From the NCBI RefSeq assembly GCF_000426525.1, contig NZ_KE384533.1, positions 598,562 to 662,561 on the forward strand: a stretch of 64,000 nt of DNA, in the 5' to 3' direction. The stretch is from Nocardioides alkalitolerans DSM 16699. GTDB taxonomy: Bacteria; Actinomycetota; Actinomycetes; Propionibacteriales; Nocardioidaceae. The notes beneath the pieces are model-generated. The model searched no databases, had not been told where the DNA came from, and saw only the letters and a list, made by a program, of their open reading frames with translations. The translations under genes and the position numbers were made by a program. Positions 54,618 through 62,337 of the stretch are shown one piece after another (within the stretch, counting starts at the first letter, position 1; every line of letters begins with the position of its first letter).

Positions 54618-55340
54618 TCAGACCCCCTCGGACACGAGTCGGACAGTCATGGTGGTGCTGCCGATCCGGACGGTGGTGCCGTCGTCCACGGGGGACTGCG
54701 CCACCTTCTGCCCGTCGACCAGCATGCCGTTGGTGGAGCCGAGGTCGCGCACCGCGATCTGCAACGGGCTGCCGTCCTCCGCGCGGCCGGTCACCACGCG
54801 GAACTCGATGTGGCGACGGCTCACGCCCGGGTCGTTGATGCGCACGTCGGCGTCGGTGCCCCGCCCCACCGTGGCGCCCGGGGGCGTCAGCGGGTGGGTG
54901 GTGCCGTTGATCTCGAGGTAGGCCGTGGCCCGGCCCGTCTGGGTGTGGGTCGCGTTGCTCGTCACCTTCGCCTGCGCGCGGCTGCGCACCCGCAGGCGGC
55001 CCGTCGGCAGGTCGTCGGCGAGCTCGAAGTCGACGCTCACGGGGCCGGGGAAGACGTAGGACTGCTGCTCCGCGTGGTCGCGCAGGCTGTCGACCATCTC
55101 CGCGGAGAGCGTCTCCTGGTACGGCGCCAGCCGGTCGAGGTCGGAGCGGGAGAGCTCGACGTGGAAGTCGTTCGGCACGATGCGCCGGTCGCGACTCAGG
55201 ATCTGGGCGTTGTTGTCGACCTCGCGCTGCAGCGCCGCCGAGATCTCGACCGGCTGCACGGCGCTGCGGAACGCGCGCGCGAAGACGCCGGAGATGGCCG
55301 ACTCGAGGCGGTTCTCGAACCGCTGGAACCCACCGCTCAT
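54618..55340 (-). CDS. fhaA: FHA-domain protein FhaA (DUF3662)
   Basis: 240 residues. The N-terminal DUF3662 domain (GGFQRFENRLESAISGVFAR, FRSAVQPVEISAALQREVD and VPNDFHVELSRSDLDRL) joins a C-terminal FHA domain (TVGRGTDADVRINDPGVSRR, HIEF, DLGSTNGMLVDGQKV). In mycobacteria it binds phosphorylated MurJ-associated pseudokinase and regulates wall synthesis. It lacks the long Gln/Gly linker of the mycobacterial protein. It is the first gene of the operon, with AGGAAGAGGAGG before the ATG. A tandem 11-bp repeat lies 17 bp upstream. Confidence 0.94.
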   Translation of the reverse strand: MSGGFQRFENRLESAISGVFARAFRSAVQPVEISAALQREVDNNAQILSRDRRIVPNDFHVELSRSDLDRLAPYQETLSAEMVDSLRDHAEQQSYVFPGPVSVDFELADDLPTGRLRVRSRAQAKVTSNATHTQTGRATAYLEINGTTHPLTPPGATVGRGTDADVRINDPGVSRRHIEFRVVTGRAEDGSPLQIAVRDLGSTNGMLVDGQKVAQSPVDDGTTVRIGSTTMTVRLVSEGV

Positions 55341-55356
55341 CCCGCCTCCTCTTCCT

Positions 55357-55400
55357 GCTGACTCGTGGCTGACTCGTGGCTGACCACTGGCTGACTACTG
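55357..55400. repeat. 11-bp tandem repeat upstream of fhaA
   Basis: Four consecutive 11-mers: GCTGACTCGTG twice, GCTGACCACTG and GCTGACTACTG, with a partial fifth (GTTGACACG, 55401-55409). The period is close to one helical turn. It lies in the probable 5' leader or promoter of the leftward fhaA-pknB operon. Confidence 0.85.
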
Positions 55401-55601
55401 GTTGACACGCACGGACGACGCACCCCGGGCCGTCGTCGGCCCCGGCTGCGGGCAAAGCGAGCAGCCCGCAGGGGGCGCGGGCTGTGCCGATCGTAACCAT
55501 GGGGCGATGCCCGACGTCGCCAGGAGCCGCCGACCCGCGGGGCCGGTCTGCACCCGGTTTGGGAAAGGCGCGGGCGCTGGGCTACCTTTGGCGGGCTTCA
55601 C

Positions 55602-55685
55602 GCGCGAGTGGCGGAATAGGCAGACGCGCACGGTTCAGGTCCGTGTGCCCGAAAGGGCGTGGGGGTTCAACTCCCCCCTCGCGCA
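55602..55685 (+). tRNA. tRNA-Leu (CAG)
   Basis: 84-nt class II tRNA. The acceptor GCGCGAG pairs with CTCGCGC. The anticodon loop TTCAGGT has CAG at 55636-55638, reading CTG. The long variable arm is TGCCCGAAAGGGCG and the T-arm GGGGGTTCAACTCCCCC. CCA is not encoded. Confidence 0.96.
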
Positions 55686-55692
55686 CGTGAGT

Positions 55693-55725
55693 CAGACCCC
55701 CGACCGGGTTCCGGTCGGGGGTCTG
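55693..55725 (+). terminator. Terminator after tRNA-Leu
   Basis: CAGACCCCCGACCGG and CCGGTCGGGGGTCTG are perfect 15-bp arms around a 3-nt loop, 8 bp past the tRNA. Confidence 0.88.
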
Positions 55726-55900
55726 TCGCATTTCCCGATGGTCCCCCCCGGGGTCCGCGCCGGGGTGCCGGAACCGGGGCCTCGGGGGCCTCGGGAGACG
55801 CGGTCAGGCGCGACCGTCCGTGGGCGCCCGCTCCACCCCCCGAGGGGTGAAACCTGGCCGTACGCGTGCGGAATCGGCGGCCCACCTCTAGATTGCCGAG

Positions 55901-57541
55901 GTGAGCGACGACCATCCCAGCGCCGACCTGCGCGCCCTCTACGACGGGATCGACTGGTCGGCGACGCCCCTCGGGCCACGCGAGACGTGGTCGCCCACCC
56001 TCACCGGAACGCTCGACCTCGTGATGCGCACCCGGTTCCCGTCGGTCGTGTTCTGGGGGCCCGAGCTGATCCTGCTCTACAACGACGCCTACATCCAGAT
56101 GATCGGCTCCAAGCACCCCGCGGCCCTCGGCGCGCCCACGAGGGAGACGTTCGAGGAGGCCTGGCCGCAGATCGGTCCGCTCATTCACGGCGTCCGCAGC
56201 GGCGCCGGCGCGACGTGGGCGACCGACGCGCTCATCCCGCTCGAGCGGCACGGCTACCTCGAGGACTGCTACTTCACCTTCTCCTACTCACCCGTCCACG
56301 GGCCCGACGGCTCGATCGAGGGCGTGCTCGACATCGCCGCGGAGACGACCACTGAGGTGTTGTCGCGGCGGCGGCTCGAGCTGCTCGCCCGGCTGGCCGA
56401 CGTGATCGTCGGGGCGGAGACGGTGGCCGAGCTGCGGCTGGCCGCACTGTCGCTCCTGCGTGACCACAGCCTCGACCTGCCGGCCGTCGACATCCGGTTG
56501 CCGGTCGCCGCGGACGAGGAGCCGTCGCTCGTGACCTCGACGAGCGCCGCCTCGCAGATCCTGCCGGCCACCCTCGACGCCGACCTGCTGACGAGCAGCT
56601 TCCACGTGCAGGAGACCGGGCGCGACACCGTCGTGTGGCAGGCCCTGGACACCTCCCGCCGCGTCGGCCACGGTGGCGCCGTGCTCGTCTGCGCCGTCAG
56701 CGACCGTCTGCCGTTCGACGACGACTACCGGGACTTCCTCCGGCTGCTCGCGGGCGCGCTCTCGCAGGCGCTCACGCGTCTCGAGGTGCTCGAGTCGGAG
56801 CGCCGGGCCGCCGTGGCGGAGCGCGACATCTCCGTCGCCCTGCAGCAGAGCCTGCTGTCGACCCCGGCCCAGACCGACGCGGTCCAGGTGGCGGCGCGCT
56901 ACGTGCCCGCCGGGGAGGTCGCCCAGATCGGCGGCGACTGGTACGACTCCTTCCACCAGCCCGACGGCACCCTCACCGTGACGGTCGGCGACATCGCCGG
57001 CCACGACCGCACCTCGGCGGTCGCGATGGCCCAGGTGCGCAACCTCATCCGCGGCATCGCCTTCGCCATCGAGGACAGCCCCGCCGGCGTGCTCGAGGTG
57101 CTCGACCGCGCGCTCGCCGGGCTGGCCGTCGACGCGGTGGCCTCGGCCGTGCTGGCCCGCATCGAGCAGACCGACGAGCAGGCGCTGCGCGGGGAGCGGA
57201 CCCTGCGGTGGTCCCGCGCCGGGCACCCACCGCCGGTCGTGATCAGGCCCGACGGCACGGCCGAGCTGCTGGACCTCGGCGGCGAGCTGCTGCTCGGCGT
57301 CGACCCCGACACCTCCCGCAAGGACCAGGACATCCTGCTCGCTCCCGGCTCGACCGTCGTGCTCTACACCGACGGCCTGGTCGAGCGACGTCGCGTGCCG
57401 ATCGACCTCAGCCTCGAGGTGCTGCGCTCCGAGCTGGAGGGCCAGCACCTCACCGACGCCGAGCTGCTCTGCGACAAGCTCCTGCTGACGTTCGCCGACG
57501 AGCCCGACGACGACATCTGCGTGATGGTGCTGCGCACCTGA
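55901..57541 (+). CDS. PAS/GAF-linked SpoIIE-type PP2C phosphatase
   Basis: 546 residues. The N-terminal PAS-like region (RFPSVVFWGPELILLYNDAY) resembles sensor proteins of this class. A GAF-like middle (about 160-300) precedes a helix (AERDISVALQQSLLSTPAQT) and the SpoIIE/RsbU phosphatase domain: ARYVPAGEVAQIGGDWYDSF, TVTVGDIAGHDRTSA, RAGHPPPVVIRPDG and LYTDGLVERR. Such enzymes dephosphorylate anti-anti-sigma factors in stress switches; no partner is encoded nearby. The GTG is probably leaderless (TAGATT at 55889-55894, 6 nt upstream). Confidence 0.92.
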   Translation: MSDDHPSADLRALYDGIDWSATPLGPRETWSPTLTGTLDLVMRTRFPSVVFWGPELILLYNDAYIQMIGSKHPAALGAPTRETFEEAWPQIGPLIHGVRSGAGATWATDALIPLERHGYLEDCYFTFSYSPVHGPDGSIEGVLDIAAETTTEVLSRRRLELLARLADVIVGAETVAELRLAALSLLRDHSLDLPAVDIRLPVAADEEPSLVTSTSAASQILPATLDADLLTSSFHVQETGRDTVVWQALDTSRRVGHGGAVLVCAVSDRLPFDDDYRDFLRLLAGALSQALTRLEVLESERRAAVAERDISVALQQSLLSTPAQTDAVQVAARYVPAGEVAQIGGDWYDSFHQPDGTLTVTVGDIAGHDRTSAVAMAQVRNLIRGIAFAIEDSPAGVLEVLDRALAGLAVDAVASAVLARIEQTDEQALRGERTLRWSRAGHPPPVVIRPDGTAELLDLGGELLLGVDPDTSRKDQDILLAPGSTVVLYTDGLVERRRVPIDLSLEVLRSELEGQHLTDAELLCDKLLLTFADEPDDDICVMVLRT

Positions 57542-57586
57542 GGCGCCCTCCGTGCCCGTGGAGGATCTGATCGAGGAGGAACGCCC

Positions 57587-58348
57587 GTGAGGATCGCCGT
57601 CGCCGGAGGGACGGGCGTCGTCGGACGCCACGTCGTCGAGGTCGCCCGGGCCCGCGGTCACGACGTGGTGGTGCTGAGCCGGGCCCACGGGGTGGACCTG
57701 GTGGCCGGCACCGGCCCCGACGGTCCGCTGGCCCCGGTGCTCGACGGGGTCGACGCCGTCGTCGACGTGGCGTCCACGCCGACCGTCTCGGCGAAGGCGT
57801 CGCGGGCGTTCTTCGGCGCCGTCACCGGTCACCTGCTCGCGGCCGAGCACGCCGCCGGGGTCGCCCACCACGTGGCGCTGTCGATCGTCGGCGTCGACCG
57901 GGCGCCGCACGCGTACTACGCCGGCAAGGTGCTGCAGGAGCAGCTGGTCGTCGACGGGGGCGTGCCCTGGACGCTGCTGCGCGCCACCCAGTTCCACGAG
58001 TTCGCCGCGCAGGTGCACGGCCAGACCAGGGTGGGGCCGCTCGTCGTCGTACCCCGGATGACGTCGCAGCCCGTCGCGGCCCGCGAGGTGGGGGAGCGCC
58101 TCGTCGACCTGGCCGAGGAAGACCCGGCGGGCCGCGTGCCGGACCTCGGCGGGCCACGGGAGGAGCAGGTGGTCGACATGGTGCGCGCGTACGCCGCGGC
58201 GACCCGGGCGCGGGGGCGGATCGTCGGGCTGCGGGTGCCGGGCGCCTACGGGCGTGCGATGCGGGACGGGACCCTGGTCCCCGGGCCGGGCGCCGACCAC
58301 GGGGTCCAGACGTACGACGCGTGGCTGCGGGCGACGTACGTCGGATGA
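57587..58348 (+). CDS. NAD(P)-binding SDR/NmrA-like protein
   Basis: 253 residues. An atypical short-chain-dehydrogenase fold: RIAVAGGTGVVGRHVVEVAR is the dinucleotide loop, VDAVVDVAS follows, and HHVALSIVGVDRAPHAYYAG with Tyr-x-x-x-Lys (YYAGK) is the usual SDR position. It resembles NmrA or ytfG-like oxidoreductases; the substrate is unknown. The GTG start is preceded by GAGGAGGAAC. It is 45 bp after the phosphatase and may be cotranscribed. Confidence 0.86.
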   Translation: MRIAVAGGTGVVGRHVVEVARARGHDVVVLSRAHGVDLVAGTGPDGPLAPVLDGVDAVVDVASTPTVSAKASRAFFGAVTGHLLAAEHAAGVAHHVALSIVGVDRAPHAYYAGKVLQEQLVVDGGVPWTLLRATQFHEFAAQVHGQTRVGPLVVVPRMTSQPVAAREVGERLVDLAEEDPAGRVPDLGGPREEQVVDMVRAYAAATRARGRIVGLRVPGAYGRAMRDGTLVPGPGADHGVQTYDAWLRATYVG

Positions 58349-58481
58349 CGGGGTCGGCCGAGGTTGAAGCCTCGACCGACCTGGCGACGCAACCTGGTGC
58401 TCTGCGCTCGAAGTTCAGGGCGCCAGGTTCCGGTTTCGCCGCTCGAGTGGATAAACCGGACGACGAGCCCGCCCCCACCCG

Positions 58482-58499
58482 TTCCGACATCTGACGGAA
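58482..58499. promoter_or_regulatory. 18-bp operator upstream of the dehydrogenase gene
   Basis: TTCCGACATCTGACGGAA has near-dyad halves. It differs from the site at 62255-62272 only in the central two bases. It ends 68 bp before the ATG at 58567. A GTGACCCGGCTCAC element (58532-58545) stands between it and the start. Confidence 0.65.
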
Positions 58500-58566
58500 G
58501 AACACCGCCGAGATCCCGACGACTCTCGGTCGTGACCCGGCTCACACGGCGGCCAGACTCACCGGC

Positions 58567-59472
58567 ATGTCTTCCGCTGCGGTGGCTCAGGTCACCCACC
58601 GCCCCACGCTCGCCGTGGGGATCGTCGGCGTCGGCGCCATGGGCTTCCCGATGGCGCTGCGCCTGCAGGGCGGCGGCCTCGACGTCCGGGCGGTCGACGT
58701 CGTGCCCGCCTCGGTCGACCGCTGCCGCGACGCCGGGCTGACCGCCGCCACGACCACCGACCACCTCGCCGGCTGCGACGTCGTGCTCGTCATGGTCGCG
58801 ACCGCGCTCCAGCTCGACGAGCTGCTCGACGCGCCGGTCGTGACCGGCGGCGGGCTGCGCGGCGCCGTGCTCGTCGTGATGTCGACCGTCGGCCCCGAGG
58901 CGCTGCGCTCCGCGGCGGCCGTGGCGGCGTCGTACGGCGTCGAGGTCGTCGACTGCCCGGTCTCCGGCGGGGTCGTCGGCGCGACCGAGGGCACCCTCGC
59001 CCTCTTCGTCGCGGGCGAGCCGACCCTCGTGGAGCGGGTCCGGCCCGTGCTCGAGCTGACCGGCCGCCCCCACGTCGTGGGCGAGCGCCCGGGCGACGGC
59101 CAGTCGGTGAAGCTGGTCAACCAGATGCTCGCGAGCATCCACCTGGTCGCCGCCGCCGAGGCCACGGCGTTCGCGCAGCGGCTCGGCCTCGACGCCAACG
59201 TCGTGCGCCCGCTCCTGCTGCAGGGCGCCGCGTCGTCGTGGATGCTCGGCGACCGCGGTCCCCGGCTCGCGGCCGACGTCGCGACCCGGCCCGTGCAGTC
59301 CCACCTCGACATCTTCGTCAAGGACAGCGGCCTCGTCGCCGCCGCCGCCCGCGACGCCGGCCAGCTGGCGCCGCTCACCGAGGTCGCCGCGGACCTCTGG
59401 TCGCGCGCCGCCGCCGCCGGGCTCGGCCGCGGCGACGACTCCGGCGTCATCGAGATGCTCCGCGCGCCCTGA
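58567..59472 (+). CDS. 3-hydroxyisobutyrate dehydrogenase-family NAD(P)-dependent oxidoreductase
   Basis: 301 residues. The dinucleotide loop is GIVGVGAMGFPMALRLQ. The family signature VVDCPVSGGVVGATEGTLAL and the catalytic-lysine block GDGQSVKLVNQMLASIHL follow. It oxidises a beta-hydroxyacid or reduces a semialdehyde; L-threonate or hydroxyisobutyrate-type substrates are possible, as the next gene is a matching transporter. No ribosome site is evident before the ATG. An 18-bp operator shared with the thiolase promoter lies 68 bp upstream. Confidence 0.9.
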   Translation: MSSAAVAQVTHRPTLAVGIVGVGAMGFPMALRLQGGGLDVRAVDVVPASVDRCRDAGLTAATTTDHLAGCDVVLVMVATALQLDELLDAPVVTGGGLRGAVLVVMSTVGPEALRSAAAVAASYGVEVVDCPVSGGVVGATEGTLALFVAGEPTLVERVRPVLELTGRPHVVGERPGDGQSVKLVNQMLASIHLVAAAEATAFAQRLGLDANVVRPLLLQGAASSWMLGDRGPRLAADVATRPVQSHLDIFVKDSGLVAAAARDAGQLAPLTEVAADLWSRAAAAGLGRGDDSGVIEMLRAP

Positions 59473-59574
59473 CGCGCCCCCGCCCGCACCCCCGCCGTAC
59501 GCACGCCCCCGGAGCGCTCAGGCGCTCTCCCGTCCTGCTCCGTCCCGTCCCGCTGGTCCATAGTGAGGTCCGCC

Positions 59575-61014
59575 ATGTCCACGTCCACCCCTGCCGGCGC
59601 GCCCGCCGCCCCGCCCTCCCGCCCGGCCGACTCGGCCGAGGTCGAGGAGCTGCGCGGTCGCGTGCGTCGCAAGACGCTGCTCCGCCTGATGCCGTTCCTG
59701 CTGCTCTGCTACTTCGTCAACTACCTCGACCGCAGCAACATCGGCATCGCGGGCCCCAACGGCATGAACGACGCGCTGGGCCTCACCGCGACGATGTTCG
59801 GGTTCGCCTCGGGCATCTTCTTCGTCGGCTACATCCTGCTCGAGGTGCCGTCGAACCTGGCGCTGCACAAGTTCGGCGCCCGCAAGTGGATCGCCCGCAT
59901 CCTCATCAGCTGGGGCATCGTCGCCACCGCGACCGCGTTCGTGTCGAACGCGCCGATGCTCTACGTGCTCCGGTTCCTGCTCGGCATCGCGGAGGCCGGC
60001 TTCACGCCCGGCATCCTGCTCTACCTGACCTACTGGTTCACCCAGCGCAACCGGGCGCAGGCGTTCGCGTTCTTCCTCGTCGGCATCCCGCTCTCCTCGA
60101 CCATCGGTGCACCGCTCGCCGCCTGGCTGATCTCGGTCGGCGACGGCCTGCTCCTCGGCCTCGAGGGCTGGCGCTTCATGATCCTCATCACCGGTCTCCC
60201 GGCGGTGCTGCTGGGCCTGCTCTGCCTCTTCGTGCTCTGCGACCGTCCCCAGGACGCGAAGTGGCTGACCCCGGAGGAGAAGGCGCTGCTCGCGGCCGAC
60301 CTCGCCGCCGAGGGACCTTCGGAGTCGCACCACGGCGTGCGCGGCGTGCTGCGCAACAGTCGCGTCTGGGTGCTCGGGCTCTGCTACTTCGGCCTCGTCT
60401 ACGGCCTCTACGCCATCGCCTTCTTCCTGCCGACGATCATCGCGGGCTTCCAGGAGCGGTTCGGCGTCGAGTACTCCGTCACCCAGGTCGGGCTGCTCAC
60501 CGCGATCCCGTACGGCTTCGCGGTCGTCTTCACCCTCTTCTGGGCGAGCCACTCCCGCCGTACCGACGAGGTGCCCCTCCACGTGGCTGTCTCCGGCGTG
60601 ATGGGCGCGGTCGGCATCGTCGTCGCGATCCTCGCCGGCTCGCCGGTCGTCACCCTGGTGGGCGTCGCGATCGCCGCGATGGGCCTGTGCTCCGGCATCC
60701 CCATCTCGTTCGGCATGTCGACCAAGTTCCTCGCCGGGGCCGCGGCCGCAGCGGGCCTCGCGCTCATCAACACCGTCGGCAACCTCGGTGGCTTCCTCGG
60801 CCCGTTCATCTACGGCTGGGTCAAGGACCTCACCGGCTCCGACGACGTCGGGCTCTACCTGATCGCCGGGCTGTGCCTCATGTCGTCCGTCATCGCGTGG
60901 ACGGTCTCGCGCTGGAGCAACCTCGGGACGCCGGCCGCCTCGGGCACCCCCGGCGCCGGTGGCCCCGCCACCCCCGTCGAGCCCGCGCCGGCGAAGCCGA
61001 CCGTGTCCGCCTGA
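59575..61014 (+). CDS. MFS transporter, anion:cation symporter family
   Basis: 479 residues from the ATG at 59575, with GAGG 6 nt upstream (a GTG at 59563 is possible). Twelve predicted helices. Family markers are YFVNYLDRSNIGIAGPNGMN in the first helix region, GYILLEVPSNLALHKFGARK between helices 2 and 3, and FLLGIAEAGFTPGILLYLTY. This is the subgroup importing sugar acids, phthalate-like or other organic anions. It follows the dehydrogenase by 102 bp and probably imports its substrate. Confidence 0.92.
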   Translation: MSTSTPAGAPAAPPSRPADSAEVEELRGRVRRKTLLRLMPFLLLCYFVNYLDRSNIGIAGPNGMNDALGLTATMFGFASGIFFVGYILLEVPSNLALHKFGARKWIARILISWGIVATATAFVSNAPMLYVLRFLLGIAEAGFTPGILLYLTYWFTQRNRAQAFAFFLVGIPLSSTIGAPLAAWLISVGDGLLLGLEGWRFMILITGLPAVLLGLLCLFVLCDRPQDAKWLTPEEKALLAADLAAEGPSESHHGVRGVLRNSRVWVLGLCYFGLVYGLYAIAFFLPTIIAGFQERFGVEYSVTQVGLLTAIPYGFAVVFTLFWASHSRRTDEVPLHVAVSGVMGAVGIVVAILAGSPVVTLVGVAIAAMGLCSGIPISFGMSTKFLAGAAAAAGLALINTVGNLGGFLGPFIYGWVKDLTGSDDVGLYLIAGLCLMSSVIAWTVSRWSNLGTPAASGTPGAGGPATPVEPAPAKPTVSA

Positions 61015-61018
61015 CCGG

Positions 61019-62221
61019 TCAGCCCAGCAGGTCGAGCACCAGCAGCCCCTGGTGGAGGGCGAGGCGGACCTCGCCCGAGTCCAGCGGGCTGCCGGTGATC
61101 TCGGCGATGCGCTCGAGGCGGTAGTAGAGCGACGTGCGGTGCAGGTGCAGCTCGGTCGCCGCCTCGCCCACGTTGCCGCCGTGGGCGAGGAAGCAGCGCA
61201 GCGTCGGCACGAGCTTCCCGCCCCGGTCGGCGGCCCGCAGGCGCAGCAGGCCGGCGGGCACCAGCTCCTCGGTGAGGGTCTCGGGCGGTACGGCGAGGAG
61301 CGGCACGTAGCCGCCGAGGTCGTCGTACGACGCCAGCCCGCCGAACGCGGGCACGCGCGCCGCCGCCCGCGTGGCCAGCACCGCGCCCCGCCCGGCGCGG
61401 GCGCAGTCGTCGAGGTCGGCCACGGCCGGCCCGATCCCGACCACCACGTCGCCCCCCTGCTCCAGCAGGGGGGCGATCGTGTCGCGCAGGGTCTCCGCCT
61501 GGCGGCGCAGGTGCGGCGCCACCTCGGTCTGGCTCCACACCTGCACGAGGGCGAGGCGGTGGCCGTCCACGGCGTACGCACCGGTCGACGGGCGACCCCG
61601 CAGCACGCCCTCGGCGGCGACCCGCAGGGCCGTCACGGTGCCGGGGTGCACGCCGCCCTCCGCGTGGGTGACCTCGGCGGTGAGCACCGAGAACCAGCGC
61701 CCTGCTTTCAGGTAGCCGCGCTCCACGAGCACCCGCCCCGCCTCGTGGCGGGCCTCGGCGCCCGACGCGAGCAGCTGGCGCACCAGCTCCTCCGTCGCCG
61801 CGCGCTCGCGGTCGTCGGCGATCTGCTCGCGGTAGAGGAGGGTGGCCAGCTCGTCGGCCGCCTGCGCCAGGCGCGCGACCTCGCCCGCGTCCATCGAGGC
61901 GTCGGCGTCGATGACGATGAGCAGCCCGAGCACCTGGCCGCGCCAGCGCACGGGCATCGCGTGCCGCCGCCCCATCCCGATGTCGTCGCGGGCCGGGATG
62001 ACGCCGGGGCTCGTCCACCGCAGCACGCCCTGGTCGAGGATGTGCGCGATCGCGGGTGAGCCGACGTCGCGCTGCAGGACGGCGCGGATGCGCTGCTCGT
62101 CCTGGTCGCCGTAGTGGCGGCTCGCGGCGATGAGGGTGATGTCGGGGTCGTCGAGCACGACGGAGCGCTGCAGGTGCTCCGCCAGCTGGTCGACGACGCG
62201 TTGCAGGTCTCGGGTGGCCAT
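61019..62221 (-). CDS. PucR-family transcriptional regulator
   Basis: 400 residues from the ATG at 62221. The N-terminal half has a GAF/PAS-like sensor part (VVLDDPDITLIAASRHYGDQ; MPVRWRGQVLGLLIVIDADA). A GGDEF-like middle (VVVGIGPAVADLDDCARAGR) and the C-terminal PucR HTH follow (CFLAHGGNVGEAATELHLHR, TSLYYRLERI). PucR-type activators respond to a catabolic substrate. It faces the MFS gene and diverges from the thiolase gene. The 18-bp site 34 bp upstream of its start is its likely binding site. Confidence 0.91.
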   Translation of the reverse strand: MATRDLQRVVDQLAEHLQRSVVLDDPDITLIAASRHYGDQDEQRIRAVLQRDVGSPAIAHILDQGVLRWTSPGVIPARDDIGMGRRHAMPVRWRGQVLGLLIVIDADASMDAGEVARLAQAADELATLLYREQIADDRERAATEELVRQLLASGAEARHEAGRVLVERGYLKAGRWFSVLTAEVTHAEGGVHPGTVTALRVAAEGVLRGRPSTGAYAVDGHRLALVQVWSQTEVAPHLRRQAETLRDTIAPLLEQGGDVVVGIGPAVADLDDCARAGRGAVLATRAAARVPAFGGLASYDDLGGYVPLLAVPPETLTEELVPAGLLRLRAADRGGKLVPTLRCFLAHGGNVGEAATELHLHRTSLYYRLERIAEITGSPLDSGEVRLALHQGLLVLDLLG

Positions 62222-62254
62222 CGCCGGTAGGTCTACCACGCGGGCCGCGCGTTC

Positions 62255-62272
62255 TTCCGACAGATGACGGAA
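62255..62272. promoter_or_regulatory. 18-bp operator in the PucR-thiolase divergent spacer
   Basis: TTCCGACAGATGACGGAA matches the 58482-58499 site at 16 of 18 positions. It ends 66 bp before the thiolase ATG. GGGACCCACGTCACAC (62304-62319) lies between, echoing the element at the other promoter. Confidence 0.68.
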
Positions 62273-62337
62273 AACGGCCGGCGCCTCCCCGACGCGCCAC
62301 GGTGGGACCCACGTCACACCCGACGCACGATGGAGCC

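Noticed and set aside
59518-61581. A 687-residue minus-strand frame over the MFS gene
   Set aside because: Antisense shadow; translation is Arg/Glu/Asp/His-rich and the true MFS frame has clear family motifs.
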